A stretch of 64,000 bases of DNA from Notospermus geniculatus. Taxonomy: Eukaryota > Nemertea > Pilidiophora > Heteronemertea > Lineidae. Location of the stretch: positions 351,981-415,980 of the forward strand of contig NMRB01000217.1 in the NCBI GenBank assembly GCA_002633025.1, in the 5' to 3' direction. The position numbers were made by a program, and so were the translations under genes. Below the pieces are notes generated by a model. The model was not told the DNA's origin and did no database searches. It saw nothing but the letters and a program-made list of their open reading frames with translations. Position 1 is the first letter of the stretch. Every line of letters starts with the position of its first letter. This document shows, piece after piece, positions 13,801 to 25,800 of the stretch.

Positions 13801-16800
13801 ACAATACATGTATATAACGTGCAGTTGTAGTATTATTAAATGAAATGACAGAACATTTCTCAACTTGAACACATGAACACTTACAAAAGGGTGCACTCTC
13901 ACGAGTCATGAACATCCAGAAGAAACTTTGACAGGTGTTTACTTCAGGGAGGCCCAGACAAGAGCAACGCAAAGCGTGGCATATGCCCCCGCGTGTATGT
14001 TGAGTTGGGCGAACCTCCAGTCAAGTTATGTTGAAATCAGATTCCGTCAATATCAGGGAACATGCATACCAAAAATCAATATCACCGGACAAATAGTACA
14101 TTCCTGAAATTGACGGAATCTGATTTCAAGATGTCAGCTCTGGCGGCCATATTGTAAATTGAAATGCAGCCATTTTCATAAGGAACCTTACTTGAGTCGC
14201 CCTCAACATACATACAAAAAGTCAATAGGATCAGACAAACGCGTCTCCCTGAAATTGACGGAATCTTATTTCAAGATGGTGGTTCTAGTGGCCATATTGT
14301 AAATCGCAGCACGGCCGTTTTCGAAAGGAACCTTCCTCTAGTCACCTCCAACATACATGCAAAAAATCAATATGATCAGACAAATGGTTTTTCCTGAAAT
14401 TGACGGAATATGATTTCAAGATGGCGGCTCTGGCGGCCATACTGTAAATCAGAACACGGCGATTTTCGAAAGAAACCTTCCTCTAGTCACTCCCAACATA
14501 CACACAAAACATCAATACGATCGAACATATGGTTCTCCATGGTTCTCCCTGAAATTGACGGAATCTGATTTCAAGATTGCGGCTCTGGCGGCCATATTGT
14601 AAATCGCAGCACAGCCATTTTCGAAAGGAACCTTCCTCTAGTCACCCCCAACACACATACAAGAAATCAATATGATCAGACAAACGGTTTTGCCTGAAAT
14701 TGACGGAATATGATTTCAAGATGGCGGCTCTGGCGGCCATATTGTAAATGAGAACGTGGCCATTTTCGAAAGGAACCTTCCTCTAGTCACCCCCAACATG
14801 CATACCGAAAATCAATTTGATGGAACAAACAGTTCTTCCTGAAATCGACGGAAACCAATTTCAAGATGGCGGCTCTGGTAGCCATATTGGAAATCGGAGC
14901 GCGGCCATTTTCGAAAGGAACCTTCCTCTAGTCACCCCCAACATGCATACCGAAAATCAATTTGATCGGAGAAACAGTTTTCCCTGAAATCGACGGAAAC
15001 CAATTTCAAGATGGCGGCTCTGGTAGCCATATTGGAAATCGGAGCGCGGCCATTTTCGAAAGGAACCTTCCTCTAGTCACCCCCAACATGCATACCAAAA
15101 ATCAATTTGATCGGACGAACAGTTCTCTTTTAAATGAACGGAAACAATAAACGGACGACGGACGACGACGACGACGACGACGACGACGGACGACGACGGA
15201 CGTAACGGGTGACGACATAATGCCCCCGACTGCGTTGCAGCGGGGGCATAAAAAAGCATCCCATTTCTATTGTTTCAGGCCTTTCCTTTTGAGGCGCGCT
15301 AAAATGTGCATGTGCCTCGCAAACAATAGAAATTCTATTGTTCAAATTGTTTGCGATGCACATGCACATTTTAGCGCACCTCAAAAGGAAAGGCCTGTTG
15401 TTTACCATTTGTCTGAAGGACACATTCTCTGGGCTACACTTTACATGTAGAACATATCTGATGCACTGATATGTGACCAACAGTGACCTGTATAGGCACC
15501 AGACCGAACTTTCATTCCTATCTGTGGAGAAAGTTACCTAGGCCTAGCTTTTTGTCTGGATGTCGAACAAACATCAGGGAATGCCCCAGAAATGCAAATA
15601 CAAGACAAAGTATGTAGAGCACAACATTTCTACAATATCGTCATTATCTTAGTGGCAACAGCAATACCAGTATATCAAATACAGAGATCCAGGACAGAAA
15701 CTTTGCATATTTTCAACATGGTCAATCCCAGACATTTGATTAGCATAAACCAACCTACAATAAATGGCAAGATTTCAACATAAACAGCTCAAGGCAAGAA
15801 GAACATGAATTCCAAATTCAAGACAAAGAATATCAATCAACAGTTGAACCTGTAAGAAGTGCCATTAGGGCTGACATAAGCGATTGAGTAAAATGGCTCC
15901 GCGTGCTCTGAGTCGCATGTTGTCTCGAGCAGTTCCACCAGGTGCTGATCTATGCTTGCGGATCCCGACACAGTCCCAGAGTTCTCTGTGATATCATCGT
16001 CGGAGAAGAACAGAGGAACGGTCCCAAGATCATCAGTATCCTCCTCACCATCTTGGTGTCTTTCAAGCTCATGCTGCACCTGGGTCAGAATCCCATCAAC
16101 GACGTTGGACACAAGGAAAGATAGCTCATCAGAACTCATGTCATGGATTGAAGCCTCGAGGTCTTCCTCCGATACGGGTAGCTTTGGTGGATCGACTCCC
16201 GCCTCCTTCAATTCCGCGCTGTAATCCAAGATCATTTTAACCTTCCTTGCACTCCTTTGTTTCTTGCTATCTTCACAGTCATCATGAAAGAATTCAGGTT
16301 CGCATGCTTCAGTCTCAAGTTCGTTGTCCCCCACTGCACCCACTTCATCACTTAGTTTCCCGGCTTTCGCTTTGACTCCACTACGCACTGGTGTTGATGT
16401 GTGAACGGACTTGTTGAGATCTACGAATTTGTCCCCATCCATCATTTCCTGCGAACCGGTTGTAACCGTACCGCGATGAAGCAACCGGACCAATGACTCT
16501 TCTTCCACCTCGCTATCAGGTAGGAGACGAAGCGGTCGTTTCATGACCACAGCTGCTTCTCCATCAGAGAGGGAGTCACTCTCTGCAGGTGTCAAGCCGA
16601 GAAACTCCACTTCACCATCAGAGAGTGATTCCAACGAGTTCGGAGGGCTACGAGGTGAATCGGAAAAAAATTCATTGTCCTCTTTGGGTGAGCCTTCAAC
16701 ATCTGTTTCCAACTCCGTGCATTTCATGGATTCTTCCTCCCTTGTTGGTTCTGTCACTTGGCCCACTGATTTCCCTTTTTTTCCTGTATTCATCAAACTT

Positions 16801-19800
16801 CGGAAGAAGTTGGTCACCTGTTGTAGAAAGGATTTCTGATGTTTTACCTTCACGGGTACTTTTTCTAGCTTGTTGACCTCAGCGCTCACTTGTTTTCCAC
16901 GAGAATTTTCTGCCACAGGTAACTCATCTTCAGCACATTTTTCTCTTGGTGCAAGGCCATCATCGACAGAATCCACATTAGGTTCGGCAGACCCTTCCCC
17001 AATACCAGCATCTGTTTCAATCTTCACAACAAGACCATCTACTTTTTGAAGACGAGAGCTGGAACAACGCAGATGTTCGGGAACCTCAACCACATCTATG
17101 ATATGGTCCACACCACCAGGATCAGTCACAACGATAACATTATAACATCCTGACCTCTTTGTCTTCTGGACCACCTCTGGATCACTTTTTTGTGTGGTAG
17201 ACTCAAAGGGTTTCACCAAAGCAACAGGCTTTTCCTTCAAAGCGGAAGAAAACACTGACGAGTCTTTCAAAATATCTTGAGAAGGGCAATGCTCTTCCTG
17301 CACTTTAACAGTTGGAGATGAGCAGCTCCCCCACAATTTATCACTCAAACATGAGCCTGATATTTTCCAATCAGCAAGCAGGGTGCCATAAGGATCAGTA
17401 GACTTGTGCAGTTGGTACTTATTTGTCATGATGCCAATGCTGCGAGGAAGCTTCCCCCTGCGTTTCAGGCTCTCTAGATAAGTCTCGCCTTCTGTAGGTT
17501 CCTCTTTTCCCTTCTGTTGTTCAGCAGACGTAAAATTCTCGTCTGCCAAAGTATCACCTGGAGCCATCAGTTCACCATCTCCACGCCCTGAATCTAATTC
17601 AGGTTTTCCATTTAGGATTTCCATCAATGAGGGCTCCTCATCAAGGTCCAACTTGCATGTGATATCAGAAAATGTTTGTTGCTCTTTTGTAGGGGAAAGT
17701 GGCGACAATGAAAACCTGACGTGTCTGTGTTCATCTTTGTCAACGTCTTGATTCATCGAGGTCTCCTTCTCATTGGAGGTACACGACAGCCTGGATAAGC
17801 GTTTCTTGGTCACATTCAGGCTGTCACAGATGGAAGCCGGATCAAAATAATGAAACTCGCAGTAACTCTTTCGACTTACACCACTCCTCCCCAAGCCAGA
17901 ATCATTTTGGGCCCCATCAGCAGCAGGAGTCGCTGGCAAATGGGAGGAATCAGGGGTGATCACCTCGCCACTTTCTGGCACGCTGATATTATTACTTATC
18001 TTCTTCACTTCTTCCCCTGTGAAACCGACTTCGCGTAAAACCTCACTCAGGTTGCCAAACAACTCGGAGTCAAAGGCGGACAACTGGAAACTGTCACCAA
18101 CTGATGAATCCGTGGCACTAACGAAGGAGGCATCCCCTGCCCCTTCGTTCGGTTTCGAGGCAGTATCATCAAAATCCGCATTTTTCCCAAAGATAACATC
18201 GGTCTCTAACTCCTCTGATTCCTGAAAGGCCTGTTTCACAGCTTTGGTACCACGTTTACCAGGCGTATCATTCAGAGAGCGTCGCCTCCTGAAAGTTAGT
18301 TTCGGCGGTGGTGTCTCTTTAGCCAGCGATATGGTGCTTTTCTCAAATGAATCATCCTCCAGGAAACTGGGAGAAAGTGTAGCGTCAGTAACCTGCGTGA
18401 ATGAGGCTTCAGTAGCCGGACTGCAAGGTTGACCATCGAAGTCCTGGTGGACAATGTTGTCGTTCAAATCAGTCGCTACAGGTGGTGTAGCAGAATCAGG
18501 CATCTGTCCAACTCCAGCACTCTTCTCTACAAAATCCGCCATGTCCCCCTGTTCAGCAGCATCGCCTGAACTGGAATCTGCGAACCAACTATTCAGAAGT
18601 ACATGGAACGGTTGGGGAGGCATTTCTTCACTTATCTCTTCAGGCAATTCAATGATACTTGTATCAACAATGCTGTTGTCGAGCTGCACGCGACAGACGC
18701 CCTTCTCCTCACACGATTTCCAAATTTCTGTTTCAACTTTAAATTTCTGATGACCAAGTCCAGCAGTTGTACCTACACCGTTCATGGCAGCAGTTTCGAG
18801 AGTTGAACCTGGGCAAACCTTCCCGTCTTCCTTTACTTGTGCAACAGCAGCCTCTGTTCGATCCAGAGCAGCAGCGGGGTGGTTAGGCGAGACTAAAGGG
18901 AGTAGATAGGAGAAAAGGTGGTGTGAGGTAGGAGTGGTGCAAGGAAGGGGGAGGTGGTTAGAAGGGAGGGGAGGGGAGGAGGAGGAGAAGGAGGAGGAGG
19001 AGGAGGGGAGGTGCAAGGCAAGTTTAATATGGGACAATTCATGTGAGGAGGGAGAGGGGTGGTGAGGTACAAGACAGGTAATTCATGTCAATTCCTGTTC
19101 AATGGGGAACCGGCGTGCCCAAAGGAGGCGCTGGGGAACAACTCAGTTTTAACACAAAAGCGCATGCTCTGCAACGTTGAAAACTTCATTGACGTCGTGC
19201 ATCGTTCATGACGTTATGTGTGATGCATCATTCAGAATCAACGACGTTACTCTTCGGTCTGTTGTTTACGCTAAAATAGTCAATTTTATCGCTGAAATTC
19301 GAAATTCAATGGACTACTTAGGGCTAGAAGTAGGGTGTACGTTCAGAATTTAATGGCAAATAATGTTGGCTTGACTTCTGATGTCATATAGTTTAACTGA
19401 GTTGTTCGTCAGCACCATGTCACGGATTAGTTCCGCCAATTCCTCATTCAAGTTATCGTTGTCCTGTTCATTTTTCATTTTCCAAGAAATTTTCTGCAAC
19501 ACCAACTCATTTTTGTCAGGATTTCTCTCATACATGTACTATCCCAGTTCAATACATGTACCGGTACTATCAAGGTATGACACAGAATATTATGAACACA
19601 ATAGAACTAAAGCAGGAAGTTTTGATCCAAAGAGGAAAATTTCTTCATTTGATAGGAAATTGAGAAGAATGCATGCAGAGACTTTAGACTGACTTACAAG
19701 AAGTAGAAGTCATGCATGACAGGCTTATCTTGGAGACGTGAATGTGTCGAAGACCACCCACTGGTTTGCACAAGCGAAACATTGGCATCCTTACACCAGG

Positions 19801-22800
19801 TTATTCATCATTGTGTCTTTCATGAAATGCTGTGATACTGACACATTAAATTGAGCTCTCAATCTGCCAATCAAATCACCAATACAAATTATACAGTAAC
19901 CCCTGTTCATGCACTTTAGAACCTCAGGGAAGTCATCAGGGCATCAAAGGTTTTGAAGTCCTACTTAGGCTTAATATAGGCAGTCATGTGCAAACTTAAC
20001 AATCCCCTAGGGCCATGGGGCATGAAAAATATGGCTCCACAAATAGAAGATAAACGAGTCTTCACTGAAAGGGGACCTCCAACCTAATAGGTTACAGACT
20101 CCGCCACCCTGCTCCAACTCAAAGAGAGTGCTACAGCTGTGGCACTTGGTGCTACACTTGGAATATGGTGCTACACTCAGCTATGGCACACGGAGCTACA
20201 GATAGCTATGACATGAGTGTGTGGACGAGGCCAAGGGCAAGGCTAGAAACAATGTCTACACCTGCACAATGACTACAGCACATCATAAAGTGACCGTGAC
20301 CGCATCACCTCACAAACTTTGCACTCAAACACATGACACAGGTCACAAGCTACAGTGAAGAACCTTGGGCTACAACTGACATCAACCACCATGCATATTT
20401 AGTGAGTGCTGTACTCCGCTTCAACTTTGGGTGTGACGTGAATGGATGGGGAGAGCCCAGCTGTAACTGCGACTGACCAGTCAACCTGATGGAGTTTGCC
20501 GTACTTCTGACATCCACACATCTCTGAAATTTGTTCCAAACACAGTTTGAAACGTGTATCAATTTGACTCGAAAATCTGCAGCCTTCTCAACCGACAAAC
20601 AATATCCGATCTTCGACTCACCACATGGCAAACTGTTCACGTCACAATTACAGTGGCTTTGGCCCCCTCTCTGAAGTGTGATACATTATGACTTACTTGG
20701 TTTGATAGGTCGGGGTGGTCCTGCCTCTTCCTGAGCTTGGGAAGACTGCAAGAAAAAGAACACAACTTCAGCTTTGACATTGACCTTTGGTGTCCAAATG
20801 ACCCCTACCCCCCCTCCATCTGAAGACCCAGATCCACCACCAAAACAGGCTCCTTTCACCTTCTTCCTTCCTCCACTGTACCGGCTATATGTGACTGAAG
20901 GTGTTCAACTTTAGTGTGTCGTGGAATGAAGGTGTTCAACTTTCCTTTCTGTGTCATGGAATCCCCTGAACCACTCCCCGACATATTTTGCACAGGCAAC
21001 GACACCTTTGTAACATAAATACCTTTTCCTTATCGACTACCGTTGACTTGAGTTTGATTGCTTCACCGCCAAATATGTTGCCCAGACCAACACCTCTGAC
21101 TTTCTTGGCTTTGATTTCAGTAACTTCAGCAGGTTTATCATCTGGAAGAAACAAGATATATTTTGCAATCTAGAGATGCCACATTTTAAAATATCGAGGT
21201 AATGGAGACTGAGCACATGAATTGTACAACTTCTATTCACTTCCATTGAGGAACACACAGCTGCACTTTCCAGAGTATTTGAGTATTTAATCATACCTTG
21301 GGTCAGTTAACCCTATTCTACAGTAAACACGAAAATACGTACCTTCTTTCTTCTCATTCTCCTCAACATCAGCAGAACCATTGATCACCTCCACAAAATT
21401 CGATGGGAAAACCCCCTCCTGCCCTCGTAGCAGCCCGCGCCACCAGCCCTCCTCCTCCTGAAAACAAGACAAGACCACGGTCACTCAGAATCCTTTCATT
21501 TCAACCACCCATCATTCAATAAGACAATGTCCGAACAGGAAAAACAGTCAAACGTTCATAGAAAAGTCATTTATGGTCCGATTTTGAAAATTCAAAGAGC
21601 ATTTTTCTTGTTAAAGTGGGCCCTTTCAGATGCTACACATTGCTTAGAATTTGGGTGACATTAAAATGTTGGGTGTGCAATGCTATTCAATATACAGTGG
21701 AACCTCCATGAAATGAAGGACACCTTCGGGACTGACAATTACTGTCCTGAATTGAGAGGTGTCTTGATTACCAAGGTCGAAATGAATATGGCCAATTTGA
21801 AACTGAACGTTGTTGGTGTCCGAATCATATACCGGTATCTTACCTCATTTATGACCTCAACAACATCGCCCACCTCCAGGCGCAGTTCATCCTGATTCTC
21901 AGGCGAGTAGCTGTAGGCGGCTTTGGCAAACTTCTTACGTCTGGATGCTGCATCTGTAAGTAGGCAAACATTCATGACCACATGAGTGATCATCATGTTG
22001 AAGCAGGACACACCACTGGACATGACAATCAAGGGAAAAATACAATGTCAGGCCTTGGAGTATAATAATTGTAGGTGGGTGGAAAACAGCCCACCTAAGT
22101 CAAAAGAAATTGTGCTAGGTGAGCTGTTGACGATGTCAACCAGTTTGAATGACAAACAGTAAACCAAACATCATATGAAAGCTGCAATATGATTGGCTGT
22201 GGACGAGCAGTTGATGAGAACTGACCAATCGGCATGAGCGATACAGGATTCTGGTTCCTGGAGCTTCCAACGTTGCCAGCAGACAGCGCTTAAGACATAA
22301 GACGAGCTTGGCGAGGCGGGCGATTTTTTCAATGTGTTTTCTATTGAGGCGGGCGGCTTTTAGCACGCCTAAATTTCATTTTACGCGGGCGATGGCGGGC
22401 GCAAGCAACAGGCATGCTACCAACAGTTGGCAAACATTTAGGGCAAAATTTAGGAATTTTTCTTTGGATTTTTAGGGAACATTAGTGGGAAAATTAGGGA
22501 TTTTTAGGGCTTTTAAGTACATAATCTTACCTGGGATGTGCACGTTTTTGCTACTTACTTTGCTACGTAGCATAAGACATGTACAATCATGTAAGATGAA
22601 ATAATGATTGTCTGCTGGCACTTGCTTGGAAATTGGCTTTGCGGGGGCTGCTCGAGGATTATTGCCTATGGGTGGGGTGGGGTGCACAAATGACACGAGG
22701 CAAAATATCAGCAGGGGGTCCGGGGGGCCTCCCCCGGGAAAATTTTAGAAAATAAGAGTGCTTTTACGCCATTCCGCGGCATGGAAGTGCCTACTTCGGC

Positions 22801-25800
22801 TCTGTGCTGAAGAAGGCACTCTCTGCCAAAAAAGCACCCTATGCCAAAAAGGGCACTCTGGCCTGCTCCCCACCTGGATCCGCCTCTGCTCTGAAGTCTT
22901 CAGAATCTGAACCATCAAGATCACCTGGCATCCCCCAGAAGGTAAAGGAAGCTATCATCCATGAATCCAGGTAAAAAAGGCACNNNNNNNNNNNNNNNNN
23001 NNNNNNNNNNNNNNNNNNNNNNNNNNNNNNNNNNNNNNNNNNNNNNNNNNNNNNNNNNNNNNNNNNNNNNNNNNNNNNNNNNNNNNNNNNNNNNNNNNNN
23101 NNNNNNNNNNNNNNNNNNNNNNNNNNNNNNNNNNNNNNNNNNNNNNNNNNNNNNNNNNNNNNNNNNNNNNNNNNNNNNNNNNNNNNNNNNNNNNNNNNNN
23201 NNNNNNNNNNNNNNNNNNNNNNNNNNNNNNNNNNNNNNNNNNNNNNNNNNNNNNNNNNNNNNNNNNNNNNNNNNNNNNNNNNNNNNNNNNNNNNNNNNNN
23301 NNNNNNNNNNNNNNNNNNNNNNNNNNNNNNNNNNNNNNNNNNNNNNNNNNNNNNNNNNNNNNNNNNNNNNNTGCCTTTTTTACCGTGCCTTTTTTACCGG
23401 TGCCTTTTTTACCAGTGCCTTTTTTACCGTACACCATCATCCATAGGCCGCTGTAAGACACTCCAAACAATTCTAGGGTTGTGGCAGGTAAACTTGACCG
23501 GACAAAGAAAGGCCCTTGCTCCACTTCCAAGTAAACGACTTTCAATCACCAGCGACATTTTAACCGGAAAAAGTGGAATTTAGGGATTTTTAAGGGAAAT
23601 GGCCAAAAATGTCTAAATTTTTAGGGCATTTTAGGGAGAAAAAAATTATTTAGGGATTTTTAGGAATTTTAGGGCCGGTAGCATGCCTGAAGCAATCACT
23701 CGCTTCTTACTCCAAGGCCTGCATTCAATGTACAGTACTTATTTTTCAAAATTTCGTGTGCAATCAGGCTGACAGGAGTTTTCCCCTCTCAGATCTGAGT
23801 AGTAAGGAGGTGTACTGTACATGTATACCAATGGAAATAACTGAAATATAGCACCAACAATATGCCACTCATCTAGTCCAAAAAGGAAGAGACCGCTAAA
23901 TATTTCATACGTAAATGGTTGTGTAACTTCCGATATCGGTCTATTTTCAACCCTTAATGTGATACTATTGGCTCATAATAGCCTATGCAGTCAATAAAGC
24001 ATTTACGTAATGGAATTGTCTGCAAATAATGACAAGTCTGTACAATTTCTACATGTTTATTGTATTCTTACTGAACTCTGCATACATGTATATGATTGAA
24101 CCTGCTCATCTGATATCATGAATATGGAGACCAAGAAGTCGGTGAACAAGAAACAACGAACCGATCTCGAACTTCCTGAGAGGGTCAAGTGGACAATATG
24201 GATGTGCTTAAGTTTTGGCCTTGAAAACTGGTGAAACAAATGGTCAATGCCACATTGGGAATGCCAGAAATCAAGGTCAAACATCAAAGGCAGTCAGAAA
24301 GCATTTGCCAGCGTGGGGGTGGGAATTTGGAAGTTTTGAATGAGGATGTTTACGGATTAAAGGACTTCCAACCTCAACCCAATACAGTGGTACACACTGC
24401 CACACCTTACCCGTCACCCCGGCCCGTCACCACACTCTCCCAATCTATCTGTTCATGTAACTACATGTAATAAATGAAAAACCAAGCACACTGAATGTCT
24501 GAAACAAAATCAATACCAACTTGTCCCAGCTTTCAGGTATTAAATTCCCACCAAACAAACACTCTATGAACATCATAAGCAGGCATCTACTAGTATACTA
24601 ACCCAGGGTGGTGGCATACACGTACATGTAGATGTAGCATAAATGTATGTGGATAAATAAACCAGGAAACCTAGGACCAGTCATGCAGTCAGGATGTCAT
24701 TGAGACATGAGAGGCAGTGTGCTTGAAGTTTAACAAGGCCTACCCGGTACTACAAGTACTTGACTTACCCCTTAGAACAAAGCTAGTCATCTTGGAATTC
24801 ACACTAGATAAATCCTATTGTCAAGAATGCACAATAACAATAAGACCTGTCTTGAATTTCACAGAACACAGTCTCTCAATGAAAGTGGGTCATATGATAG
24901 TCAAATATGTTCTTGTGTGTGTTCCAAAATAGGATTATGGATATTCCACAACAGTAAATAGGAAGGTAGACTTTGAGAGTATTATTCGTCGGAACGCTAC
25001 ACAGGAAGACCAAGAAATGAATAGAATGAAGAGAAAGTTTTGACAGATGATTTATTTTTCCATCCAATGCGAAGTCCAACGATAAAATCGATCGTGGAAT
25101 GCTAATAACGCCCAGGGAGATAACGGTTACATGCCTGGGTTTTAATTGGCAAGATCTGGGACACCAGTCAGTAATTGCACAGATAGTTACACTCTTGAAT
25201 CATATTTTGCAATTTAGCCAAGGCTATTTACCTTATGAATCAGTCATTAATGTCAGTATTTGTGGCCAAAAATGAAAATACCACAGTGAACGACAAATTG
25301 GTTGTCCGGGCGCCCGGGACAACTGATTTTCCCAAACGGACAAGCCATTTCCTGCGATCAGTTGTCCGTGACAACTGCCCCCTGAGAGCAACTTTATCAT
25401 GAAATGCTTTAAATCTAGGCCTGCGGGCAATCAACATTTGATACGGACAACCAAATTCTGGAATTCAGGTTGTCCGTGGACAACCACCCAAAAAAACGAT
25501 TTGTCGTTCTCTGTACCAAGAGTGACTGGGACTCACTGAGTGATTTGTGTGTTGGATCACTGGATAAAATGCAGCAGGGATCAAAAGTGAGGGATGATAA
25601 AAACGACTTTATCGAGCTGTGCAATGGAGTGACTGCAGCAGTGCCAGTGTAACATCTCTCAGCATTTCTGTGTGTGAATGTTCGCCCTCACTGTATTGCC
25701 CTATTGGACAGCAATGAACTCTCTATCTACTGTCACTATGTTCTCAATACAAAGAAGGAAACACTGAAAAATGGCGAACATTGGCAGATGTTACACCAGT

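Noticed and set aside
13978-15250. Tandem array as a CRISPR or structured RNA array
   Set aside because: Repeats are contiguous ~147-bp satellite units with no unique spacers, and the host is clearly eukaryotic.
15837-19037. A 1,066-residue protein starting at 19037 with a Ser/Pro-rich leader
   Set aside because: The codon at 19037 is TTG, not ATG, and the leader is a reading of the polypyrimidine tract before a good acceptor. I keep only the part from 18892.
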